DNA of 64,000 nucleotides from Turritopsis dohrnii (taxonomy: Eukaryota > Cnidaria > Hydrozoa > Anthoathecata > Oceaniidae), in the NCBI GenBank assembly GCA_027922465.2, contig BQMF02000099.1, positions 434,001-498,000 on the forward strand, written 5' to 3'. A program made the translations under genes and the position numbers. Below are positions 11,401 to 23,400 of this stretch, piece after piece. The notes under the pieces are model-generated. The model searched no databases. It had not been told where the DNA came from and saw only the letters and a list, made by a program, of their open reading frames with translations. Within the stretch, counting starts at the first letter, position 1. Each line of letters starts with the position of its first letter.

Positions 11401-14400
11401 ATAGTCAGCTTAATTTCCTTGCTTGAAATAGTTTTAACAAAAACGTGGTATTTTTTTTGACGAGAACTTCTTCAAACAAACTCATGGTTCCTCAATGGGT
11501 GGACCAACATCCTCTGTGGTGGCAGAAATATATATGCAGGCTCATGAGACAACAACTTTAACAACTGGAGATCGTGCACCTAGAGTTTGAAAAGGGTTCG
11601 CTGAAGATGTTTTCTTAATAATTAAAAGAACGCATCTAAATGAATTTCATGACCACATTAATGCTCTAAACCCAAAAATTTAATTAACAATTGAATATGA
11701 TGAAAATGATGGATAGATTTCCTTCTTAGATAGGACTAGTAATGACGGTAATTCATCAGTATCAGTATATAAGAAACCCACTGATACTGATGAATATGTT
11801 AACTAGCTACAATTCAAATCATCAATATTGTCCTGTAAGGAAAGTGTAGTGTCCTATTATAGATAGAGCGGTTAACATAGTTAGTGGAGAAAAAGACCGA
11901 AAAAAGAAATCTCTCATAGCAACAACAAAATAAAAATCAACAAAAGAGGCGGTAGAATTATGGATGCAGAGGATGATACAATAGCAATGGTGTTAATGTC
12001 TTATATAGACAAGTAATATACTTTGTTGAGTTCTTAAAGAACATAAAATAGGGCCTATGTTGTACCCAAAAAATACACTGTGTGGTTTACTGGCAAATTC
12101 AAAAGATAGAAAATATCTTGGAGGTCAGTGTGATAATGTCTATGAAATCTCTTGAAAGGATTGTAATGCTGTGTAGATCAGAAAAAGAAAACGAAAGTTC
12201 AAACAACGTGCTGATGATAATTGGAATAAAGATCATACTATAGACTCCGAAAATAAGAAGGTCATAGGCTGAGAAAGATGTTGGACAGCCAGGAAGGTGA
12301 AAGAGACAATAAAAAGCATTGATCGAAAGACCAGTATTAACAGCATCTCATAAAACTCCCTGAGATATGCTTCCGGCATTACAAAAGGCGAAAGTAAAGA
12401 TGATTGCAAATATTTATATTTATAATATATTTACATTATAAATATATTTATATTTATTTATATTTATTATTTATATATTTATATTTATATATTTATTTTT
12501 ATATATTTATAAAACGTTGAAGTCAGCGGTAATTTGTGTTAGTAAAATATAAAAACATAGAAAACACAGATATTATAAATCACAATATTTCGACCAACTA
12601 TGTGTCTTTATCAAGTTTTATTTATATATTTATATATATTTATAATATTAATATTTATATTTATGACATATAAATTCATACATCTACATCCGGAATCGAC
12701 ATAGATAATTTTAATTATTATAATCAGTATTTAATTAGTGATAGCTGATTGGTTGATTTTTATGTATTCGGTTCCTATAATTGACTTTAGGACACCCGTG
12801 GTGGAGTAAAGTCTTTAAAATACCCGTGGTTTCTCCTCCTACTACTACTACTCCAAGTTACGAACGATTTCGTGCATTGTTTACGTGAATTCGTTAATTA
12901 CGCTCCTATTCAGTTCAGTTGTCTGTTGTGAGTACTATAGCTCACGTGTATATGTTGGTTTGCAACTTGTAATTGGCTATGTTATCACGTGGCCATAATT
13001 TGGCTTGGCTTGAGCTGTTCTATGAAGCAAACAGCTAAATCAAATAAATCAAAATAGCTCATGTCTCTGGATCATGCTTAGTATTTTTTGTGCTGTTAAT
13101 CGGTACCTTCTTGCTTTACCTCTTGTTTTGTGCCTTGTATCAGAGGCACCGTTTAATTTCTGCTTTGTTCACGAAGCACCACTTGTTCTGTGCCTTGTGT
13201 CAGAGGCACCGTTTGTTCTGTGCTTTCCCCAAGCACCATTTGCACTGTGCTTTGTTGTTCAAGCACTTAAAATTTATTGCTTTTTTGTGAAACACCTGAT
13301 TATTGTTTTTACACAATACTTTACAAAACTTATTTTGTTTCCTGTTATATGATCAGTTATTTTTGCGACCAAAACTGACTGACTGGTTTGTATTAACCCC
13401 CCACAAGCAATAACATTATATATTTGCTTTCCTTTATTTTCTGGCCTCCAGTGTGTAGATGAAATAATCCATATATATTATACATAGTATATAAAGCATA
13501 GTGTTGTTGCTATATATTTGCTGAATTTATAATGCCATCTTTGTGTAAGGGAAATATAAGAATTGAGACTTCAGTCCAAGGAAGGTTTCACCAAGGAGAT
13601 GTAATGTTTGGTAGCACAGCTGGCAGGCAGTGTTCTTGTTGTGCATTGATTTCAATCTGTGTCTCAGCAATAAAGCATATTGGCCGATGGAATGTTGATG
13701 ATTTAGATTTCATTGTTATACAAGGGGATGACCTCTATAAATCTTTACATAGTGAAGATACTTAATGGCATCAGAACTTCCACAACAAATAGCCCTACTT
13801 GGAAGTCGTATCTTGTTAAGATTTTTAAATAACAGAAGTGGCTTGTTAAGTAATGGAGATCTGTATGGTTTTTTAACTTCAGAAGATCAAGTCGGAAGTG
13901 CTCTCATTTTTTTTATCAAAGGATATTGCATTTCTGTGATATGGACTAAAAATTGTTACTTTTTGTTTGATTCACACAGTAAAGATATATTTGGTCAGGC
14001 AATTGCTGATGGTTTGTCAACATTACTGAAATTTAAATCAAAAATTGACCTTGAAAAGTATTTGATTTCTACATATGTTGATGAAACTGATGTTTATGTC
14101 CCTTTTGAAATACAAAGCATCTGTGTAGACTTTCTTGAAGATGTTATTTTAGAAAATCTTCAAAATGAATATTATAAGGCAAAATATCAGAAAAGAAAGA
14201 AAAATATTATTGAACAAACTAAATGTAGGGAAAGAATTGCATCAGATTCTTCCAAAGCAAAATGTAGGAAAAGAAATGCATCAGATTCTGCCAAAGCTAA
14301 ATGTAGAGAGAGAAATGCATCAGATTCTTCCAAAGCAAAATGTAGGGAAAGAAATGCATCAGATTCTGCCAAAGCTAAATGTGGAGAGAGAAATGCATCA

Positions 14401-17400
14401 GATTCTGCTAAAGCTAAATGCAGAAAAAGGAAAGCCACTGAAGTTTCAAAAATTAAAAATAGAAATTCTAAGCGTGTTGCATATGCATTGAGCATAGGAT
14501 CGCAAAAACATGCTGATAAAAAGCAAAAAGCTTTGAGGAATCATCAGGAAAATGTAGGTTGTGTTTCGAAATTTAAAGCTAAAATATGCCAGGGACCATA
14601 CTATGTCTGTGTTGTTTGCAACCGATCCCTTTATTGTAGAACAGTGAAGGTGTTTAAAAGGGAATGCTACAAATATGAATTTTTCCCACTGTTTACTGAC
14701 ATTACAAGTTGTAATGGGAAAAATTATATTTGTGTGACTTGTGATCACCATTTGTTTAAAGGAGCTGTGCCATGTCAAACAGTCACCATAAGTTTGAGAG
14801 TCAGGCAATATATTTCAGTTCCAAATTACATGTTGAAGATTCTTTTGTTACAAATGGGTTTTTTTTCATGCAAGTGAAGAAGACCAGTTTTTCTCCAATT
14901 TGTTTCAATGTTTTACTTGTGTATCGCCAGAAAGACAGGCACATACCACTATTCTTGAGAACATTACAATATTTAGTTGAATCTAAACATGTTAATGTTG
15001 TTGTTGGTGATTTTAATTTAGATGTTAATTCACAACTGTCTTCTGTCCTAGGTAGATTTGTACAACAGGTATCTGAACCTACACACATTAGTGGCTCATT
15101 GATTGATCATGCCTACATTCATAAAGATTTACTTCAAAAGTTTTCTATGGAGTTAAGTGTAAAGTGTTTGTTTTTTACAGATCATGATGCAATCAGAGTA
15201 TCTTTCAAGGACTTCAATTAGTTCTAATGAAATTGTTTTTTGGGTTGTATATAGTTAGAATTTATTTATTTCAATTTTTAACCCAGTCACCTGTGGGCCT
15301 GGAAAGAATAAAAAAAATCGTTCTAATGAAAGGTTTACTTCTTTTAATTTCTGTGATCTCTTTAGGTAGTAATATGTAAACTTTTAAAGAAAATATATCT
15401 TCTCTTGATTCTATGGGAAAGCCTTGGTTATTTGTACAGCACAATTGTAAAGCTGTACCTGGGGAACTGGTGGGGATCAATTTTTGGAGTCATGTCAATA
15501 TTGGGTGTTACAAATTGGATGAAAAAGATAAACTCTGTAGTCAGAAAATGCTGGTTCAGAAATTTTGAATCCAAACTTGCTTCTGGTTGTTTAATCTTGA
15601 TTCAAGGTTCGAATGATGTATCAAAAGAAGGTAAATGCTTTTTCTATCATATATGCTCAGGAATACCATTATTATCTTGAACTTAAATTTAATTCAACAT
15701 GTTCAATAATTTCAAACTCACAAAGGGAATCTGTTCCTGATATAAACTTCTAAAATCTGGTGAAGAAAGTGTTTTTATAGTTATATTACTTTTTTTTGTA
15801 ACGGTAAATTACAAAATAAAAAGGTGAGCCATCTTTAATGAAATGAAGTGCACCTAATTTTTATATGTAGAAGTTGCCATTACATAATAAGCTGTAGAGT
15901 ATGTATGAAAAAGTAAGTAATCAAACACCAGTAACACAAACACATTTAGAATGGTTTACACTACCAGTTTGTGATGGTCTGATATTGACAAATAAACAAA
16001 CTTCAACTCTGTTTGGTGTTCAATTTTCACTAAAGAAGTACTAGATGCTTGTATAATAAGGACATTACTCAGCCTTAAGGAATTCTATTTACATGTGTTT
16101 TTCTTGTATTTTACTTAGACACTGTCTAGCTGTTTTTCAATCAACACGCATATGCTCGGAACTTGGCGTCCTTTGAAGATACCTTAATAGTTGTAAATGC
16201 ATTCGGACTGTTTCATCATCAAAATTTACTTGACTGATAAGAGTGATGATAGCAAATGTTAAGACTGGAAAAGGTAAGAGTAATTTTTTTTTTATAATTC
16301 ACTATGTGAAGAAAAGGAATGAAGTGAATCGCTTTTTATTTGTCTCAGTCATATTCACGAATTCGTTCGATCTGTGATTATTATTGTGAAAGAGACAGGT
16401 TTTCCTTCCCTTGTTAGTTTTGTGATTAATTTGGTTGTTTAGGTCATGTCTACATTCTATCTGGGCTACCAATGTTTGAATTGTCACGATCGAAAGATTT
16501 TACATGAACTCACTCCAGCATATGTACAAGATATTAAGAATTTGGTTTTAATTTGCTTGTATTTTTTCTCGCATTTCAGAAGTTACAATTTGCCGGTGCA
16601 CCAATGCAGTTATACGTACAAAACAAAGATTGTTCATTCGAAGTAACGATTTTCTTAACATCGCATTACGTTAATTCATCGGAATTAGAAAGTGACACCA
16701 CTGATGTACTCAATTAGTCGCTTAACCTCGATTAAACGTTGCAAGATAGCACGTTAAATTCACACCGCTGCGAAGCTTCAAACGCGATGTATAAATCTAA
16801 TATACGCTTTCTACAAACTATTGTTATCTGTGATAATTCCATGAAGAAAATCAAAGTTGCTTTGTTTACCCGGGTTGAAATAATTAATAGACTGAAAGGA
16901 CTCATTCCATAACTTATAAATTAATTTACTTTGTTATTGTGGAGGAAGATGACATTTTTCCGTATAGATTGTATACATCATAGAAATATATATTTTGCGA
17001 AAATAAATTTATTTTTCAAGACGACCTGTAAATTTGTTGATGATGTTGTTTGGTTGTCTTTTTCAACGTGCGCTGTGTAACATTGACTTAGTTATGCAGT
17101 CATGACACGTCCTGAAGTCTTCAAGCCATACGGCTTCTTGTTATCATTTCGAACATACCATAGTCAGAAAAGAATTTCAAACTTGGCCTGTCAAGGCGGG
17201 GTCAGTCTTGCTTAATGGAGGGGAAGGCTTCTTCAGCTTTCCTAGGCAACCCTCCTAGATATGGTGTCTCGATAAAAACACCTGGACGGCAAGTTATAAT
17301 TGTCTTTAAGGGCAGGTAGAGATACTACCCGGTCTAGTACCCCTACTACGTTTATTAGTGTAGATGTGGTGCTTGCAGTGCTATACCTACTCTAGGATGA

Positions 17401-20400
17401 TAAACGGCGGTCTCCTTGGTGCGCTTGACTGTCTGACAAATGCCTGAGTCTATTTTCAATACTGCTTCTTAGTTATCTATGTTGAGGGTGTAGGGATAGT
17501 AGTTTTACCTGATTGCTACTTTGCCGACTGATAGTACATGAGCCTGAACTCTTTGCTGGCTGCTGCTCTATCAACAGTCGAAAAATGGCGTTGGAGTTGT
17601 AGTGCAAAGTTGCACTTGGACAGCGCCCTGCAGCTGTAACGGTTTGCATCCTTAGAGGCCACAACATTGCTTTTGTTATGACAAAAGGTTCGTAGCTAAC
17701 AGCAAACCCATATTTAAATGATCCTCTTGCACAAGTTCTTCAGCCAACACAACTTTGGATTTCTTTCTCCTCATTATGAAAAAAATGGCAAATACTATTA
17801 AATCTAAATCGGGTTCTCGTAACGCCTTTCTCACTTTCCTTCTCTAATATTCTTGGGCTTCGTGGGAACTTCTCTCATTTGGAATCTTTCCTAGCCAACT
17901 GATCTCCCAACATTCTTGCTATTTATGAAACTAATCTCAACACTTCTATTAGCTCTTCTGACTTCGATGTACCTGGCTATCTTCCTATTAATCGCAAGGA
18001 CTCATCTATTCTTATGCATGTCCTTGGTATCTATGTTCGTGACTGTCTTCCTGTTAGTCGTCAATTGAATCTCGAATCTCTTGACGAATCTTTCATCTGT
18101 CTACGTCTTTCTCTCTTTCATTCAACTTGTTTCCTTTTCTTTGTGTATCGCTCCCCATCTTTTCATAAGAACTTTTTTTCATCTAGCTTTTTCCCTCGGA
18201 CTGCTCGCCTCTGGAATTCTCTCCCTAATAGTTGTTTTCCTGCTGAAAAAACTTGCCCACACTTGCCCACATGATCCACCCATTAATCGCAAACTTTATT
18301 TATACCATCGTGATGGCTGGGACAGCTTTCGAGATCTCATTTGTGACCTGCCGGTTGATCATATCTTTGCCTGTCATGCAGGATGAGGTGCGCTTCGGAG
18401 ATCTCTTCTTGGCTTCAGGTTCGTATTGAGGAATTTGTTCCTTCTCTGAAGTATCAGGTTAAACCTCACTCTACCCCCTGGTTCTCTTATACCATTTCTG
18501 CTGCAATTGCCCATCGTCATTTTTTCCATCGTTAGCAATGTTGTAGTAGTGAGGACAACAGGGGTCTTTTCACCAGAGCTTGCATGACTGTAAAATAGTC
18601 ATTGAGGAGGCTAAACGCACCTATCGAAATCAGGTCCATGATCGGCTTATATCTCAATCTGTTGGTTCTCGTGATTTCTGGCATATCTATCAGAGCTTTT
18701 CAAATAAGAGTAAGTCTTTGATTCCACCACTCTTCAATGGTATTGAGGTGTTGACATCTGCCATTAGTAAGGCAGAGCTCTTTGCTAAACAGTTCAGCAG
18801 GAACTCCACTCTTGATGACACTGGTTTTGTCTGACATTTCCCCCAGAGCTGACGTAGATTTGTCTTCTCTGAACGTAACTCCCAAAATTGTTGCGGATGT
18901 TGTTAGTTCTCTCGACTCTTCTAAGGCTACTGGTCCCCACGAAATCCCTGTAATCATTCTACAAAAATGCTCACCTGAACTCTCTCCTATACTCTGTAGG
19001 CTATTCAGCAAGTGTATCCATGAATCTTGTTTCAGATGTGCCTGTTTTCAAAAACTTTGGTGAGAGATCGGACCTTCTTTGCTATCTTCCTATTAGTCTT
19101 CTCTCTATTATAAGTAAGATTATCGAATCATTGATCAACTCTTCAATCACCCATCATCTAGAATCTCTTCATCTGTTCTCTGATCACCAGTACGGTTTCC
19201 GTTCTAGCAATTCCACTGCTGATGTTCTGACCATCATCTCTGAATGGGTATATCAGTCCCTTAATGCGTGTAGTGAGACACGAGCTATTGCTCTTGACAT
19301 CTGTAAAGCATTCGACACGGTTTGCCATTGTGACCTTCTTCACAAGTTGAAGTCTTATGGCATTTCTGGTTCACTCTTGAATCTTATTAAGTCCATTCTT
19401 AGTGGCAGGAGTATTAAGGTGGTTCTCGATGGTCATTGGTCTTCTTCTTACCCTATTAATTCAGGGGTGCCTCAAAGTTCTGTTTTTGGTCCGACCCTAT
19501 TTCTCATTTTCATCAACGACCTTCCCGATTGTATTCTCAGAAAACTTGCTATTTACGCGGACAACACTACTCTTTACTTGTCTCTTGAAAGGACTAAGAA
19601 CTTGTTTGATAAGGTTGAAATGGCTGCTGAGTTGGAGGACGATCTTAGGACAGTAGTTTAATGGGGTCAGAAATGGTTGGTTTCCTTCAATGCTTCGAAA
19701 ACTAAGTTTTTCTCTATTAATTGCTTCAGGGACCTTGTAATTACTTCTGTTCTTATGAACGGCAGTGAGCTTGCAGAGTCATCTCATGTTCATCTTTTAG
19801 ATTTAACCTTCACAAAGAGTTTCACATGGAATTCTTACATCGAGTCCATTGCTGAATCTGCTGCTATGAAGGTTGGCTCACTCTTTCGGGTCTGCGACTT
19901 ACTTTTGGCTGAATCTATCGTTTACATCTTTAAGGCCACTATTCGCCCTTGTCTTGAGTATTGCTGCCACATTTGGGCTGGAGCCTTTGTTCATTGTCTT
20001 CATCTTCTCGGTCAAATTCAGAAGCACTTAGTTAACTTAGTTGGCCCTGATCTTTCTGCTAACCTTCATCCCCACTCACATCGGAGAAACGTTGCATCTC
20101 TGTCTCTTTTTTATAAATACTTTCATGGGCATTCTTCTGATAACTTGCATCAATTGACTCCTTCTCCAAAGATTTTCTCCCGGAACACTCGTCTCACTTT
20201 AAATTCTCACCCTTTCACTGTTCAGGTCCCAACATGCCATAAGAACTTTTATTCATCTAGCTTTTTCCCTCGGACTGCTCGCCTCTGGAATTCTCTACCT
20301 AATAGTTGCTTTCCTGCTGAGTATGATCTACAATCTTTTAAATCCAAGGTTAACTGCCACCTTGCTCTATCTTTATAACTCTTCTTCCTTTTCTCATCTT

Positions 20401-23400
20401 TCTTATCTGTCTTTATAACTCTTCTTCCTTTTCTCATCCTGTAGTTCTCTGCCTAGTAGTGGCTTCAGCCTCGCAGGGAGCAAGCCATTTAAAAAAAATT
20501 AAAAAAAAGCCACTTCACTTTATGCACTGATGATGATGTAACATCGAAAAGCATCTGCATTATTTGAGACTTGTTTTATTCTTAATTTATTTTATGAAAA
20601 TCAAAATCCTTTTATTGATTAGCTTTGTTGTTATAAATTAAGAACTGTCCTAGAAAAAAGTCAATCAGTTTAAGTTCCCACTCTTCAAAGAACTTGATGC
20701 TGATAAGTTCATCGGACTGCCACACAATTAAAATCAAGCATAAGGATTTATATCTTCACAAGGTTAAAAGATCAACAACTCAACAAAGGCACAAATAAAA
20801 ACAAATTCAATCAATATCCATTTTTTGTACATATAAAAACATTCAGGGGGTTGAATTGTCAAAGACTGCACATAATGGAATAAATTAGCACATTTTACAT
20901 TTTTATTTCGTATGTGTTAGCAAAATTTAATTAACATGCACATGCTTTTTAACAGATGTTGTGATGAAACAATGAAATGTGAAAACTTTCACACCTTTCC
21001 AAGCGGTATTGAAATTTCAAACCTACTTGAGAAGTAGATTTAAAATCATCACGGGTAAAATTTCAGTACGGCTGTTATTATGTAAAAAACGTTGAAGGTT
21101 TGACCAGGAACCATACTGAAATAAGAACCCGAATCGAAACTCGTAATGGGACGATTGAAATTTCAGACAGGTTTGAGTTCAGTACGGTTCTCTTATTCAA
21201 ACGCCCCCTTTAAAAGACTAAAAAAATCAAATTATCAAAAAGTTTTCTGTTCATCACATGTAGTAACATCAACAATGTTTAGTGCCTTTTAAAATACCAA
21301 TATGTCATCATTCTTTTGAAGCCATCTGTACCATTATAAAGAGAAAATCAATTGGAACAAATTGAGAAAAATGCACTCGTGTCTAAAAAAGAAGTCTGAA
21401 AATAATTAAACAAATACCCTGAGTTTGTTTTTCGAATGGAAACAACTGGACTAAAATAATGTCAATTTTTTTATTGTTTTCTCCATCATTGTGATAAAAA
21501 TAATCAATTTTCCCTTTTTCTCTTTCAAATAAAGTTAGAGAAAAACATTGTGAGCTGAAAGTTTTTGAGAAAGCGGTACTGGACAAGGAAGATAACCTAT
21601 TATTAACTTTTTATTTAATTCTCATTCATCCCTCCCAAGCCGAACTTTTCTACACATTTACATTCAATGGGCACTTTGAGGGAAGGAGTTACTGTACACC
21701 AATTTATAACATATCCCTCACCCACCCTTATTAACCCTGAAACATCCATGACTTCACAGGGGTACAGGCTGGTAGCAGTACCACCAGGGAAGCAGCTGGT
21801 AGAATTTTGTGCCTGTCTAGAGGGGGATTAGAACCCAGAACCTCTGGTTTGCCAGTCGAACATGCTACCGTTACTCCTGCTTGAAAACTCAAACATGGTA
21901 AGCTTATGCCATCTTTACATGGAAAAACCTTCTTTGTGTCTGAAAATATCTATGAAAAATTCAGAATAATGGAGGTGGTCTGACAGATGTTCAAAAGTGA
22001 ACTATCAAATATCAGGTCAGTGGATCTTTCTGTTCAACTTTTGTGTAGTTTTATCCACATGCAAAGTTTGTTTACCCAACTTACTCAAATTGTACAATAT
22101 TATCTAATGCAAAAGATCCGGAAGTAACCAAATATAATGTTTTAAGATAACTTTTCTTTAATGATTATATATTTCTCAGTAGTGGGAAAGATATGTTAAG
22201 GCGGAGGTGTAACTTTCTCTTCTCCATTCAAAAGTTCAATAGCTGTATTTGCCTTCCAGGTTTGGATGAATTGTAACTGATGTGTAATTAATTCGTGCAG
22301 GAAATTTTTGTGAAATTTTTGTGTTATTTTTTCACAATCTTTACGCCACTGTCATCAGTTACATGCTCAACATACAATCTTATTTTTATTCTATCTTTTA
22401 TACTATATTTTCTACATGATAGGGAGAAAAACCATTGTGTTATGAAACCACGGAATTATGACAATTGTGGAAGATATTCATGGCCTGCGTATTGGTGACA
22501 ATTTATTTATTTTTTTGTTTGGTGACATATTTGTTGTGTGGTAACCAAAATAGTCATCACAAATCACTAAAGCAGTTTTGATGTAAAGTTCACCTGAGCA
22601 AAGTAATTTTTATTCTTTTTCAATACTCACAATTTATACCTATTATATTTCAGGCTTTTCATTAAGACGTGATCGATCGCTCTCGCACTTGGTAGGGAGC
22701 TCGTAAAAAGATGTTGGCGATCAATTAATCGCTCTCGTCAATTACATTGGGTTCTATATTTTTTGGTTCAAATAAAAAGCATCCCAATGTTTGTTTTTCT
22801 CTTCTCTTCTTGGTTACGCAACGCAATTTTTTTTGATACCGGGGGAGAAAGAAAAAAACTTTCGAAAGATATTGTTTTAATTCAATTAATAAAATTCAAT
22901 GAGTTAGAGATATCTTTTTTATTTCTTTTTGCTTAATACACCTGTTAAAGGATCAGATTATGTGATAAGCATTTTGTGAAGATACTTAAAAACTTTTCAA
23001 TTCTTCTTCCGTTGCAAAAACATGTCGCAAAAGTAGCCAATGAAAAACATTATAGACGATAAACAAAGGATTAATTAGAGGCAGCCTTTTAAAGCTATAT
23101 TTTTTATTTTTTCTTTCCTATGTTGCTTCTTCTTTCATTCTGAAACACCGCTGAAACACCCAATGATCTTCCAGTTCCAGTTTATGTTGAACCCACAGAA
23201 GAAAGCAGTGATTCTGAAATCGAGTATGAGTCTAGCGATGACTCCAGCAGTGCCAGCAGCTTGTCAAGCAGCAGCAGCAGTGATACTGAGGATTAGTTTA
23301 AATATTTGGAGACACACTTAGGATTTCTAAAATGGTGGTGTCAAAAACATCGTTTTCAATGGTGGAATATGATGGTTTTAAGTTCACCTCTGATTTCCAT

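Larger units (their letters stand above)
13532..15221 (+). mobile_element. internally deleted Helentron-type Helitron
   Basis: The order of domains is that of a metazoan Helentron protein with its middle removed. A C76-like cysteine protease region comes first (13532-14150), then a basic 13-residue repeat (14218-14440), a Cys-rich DUF6570-like region (14575-14780) and directly afterwards an endonuclease/exonuclease/phosphatase domain (14930-15210). The Rep (HUH) nuclease and PIF1 helicase that should lie between are absent. No TC or CTRR termini were fixed, so the coordinates cover only the coding part. Confidence 0.7.
17100..20490 (+). mobile_element. CR1/Jockey-group LINE, near full length, inactive
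   Basis: Starts with a GC-richer 5' region (17100-17750) without a long frame. It runs through a damaged endonuclease (about 17840-18360) and a mostly open reverse transcriptase (18580-20378). It ends with a 3' tail of duplicated CTTTATAACTCTTCTTCC units and an A-rich stretch near 20490-20508. Its first part shares a short sequence with 1290-1340 (GAAGTCTTTAAGCCA...CGGCTTCTTG-like). It lies in the large intron of the minus-strand gene, in opposite orientation. Confidence 0.75.

Noticed and set aside
13074..13352. 92-residue frame rich in LCLVSEAP-like repeats
   Set aside because: It is a translation of the 27-30-bp minisatellite and overlaps another equally long frame.
15405..15680. 91-residue ORF as a transposase fragment
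   Set aside because: No motif of any transposase family could be recognised.
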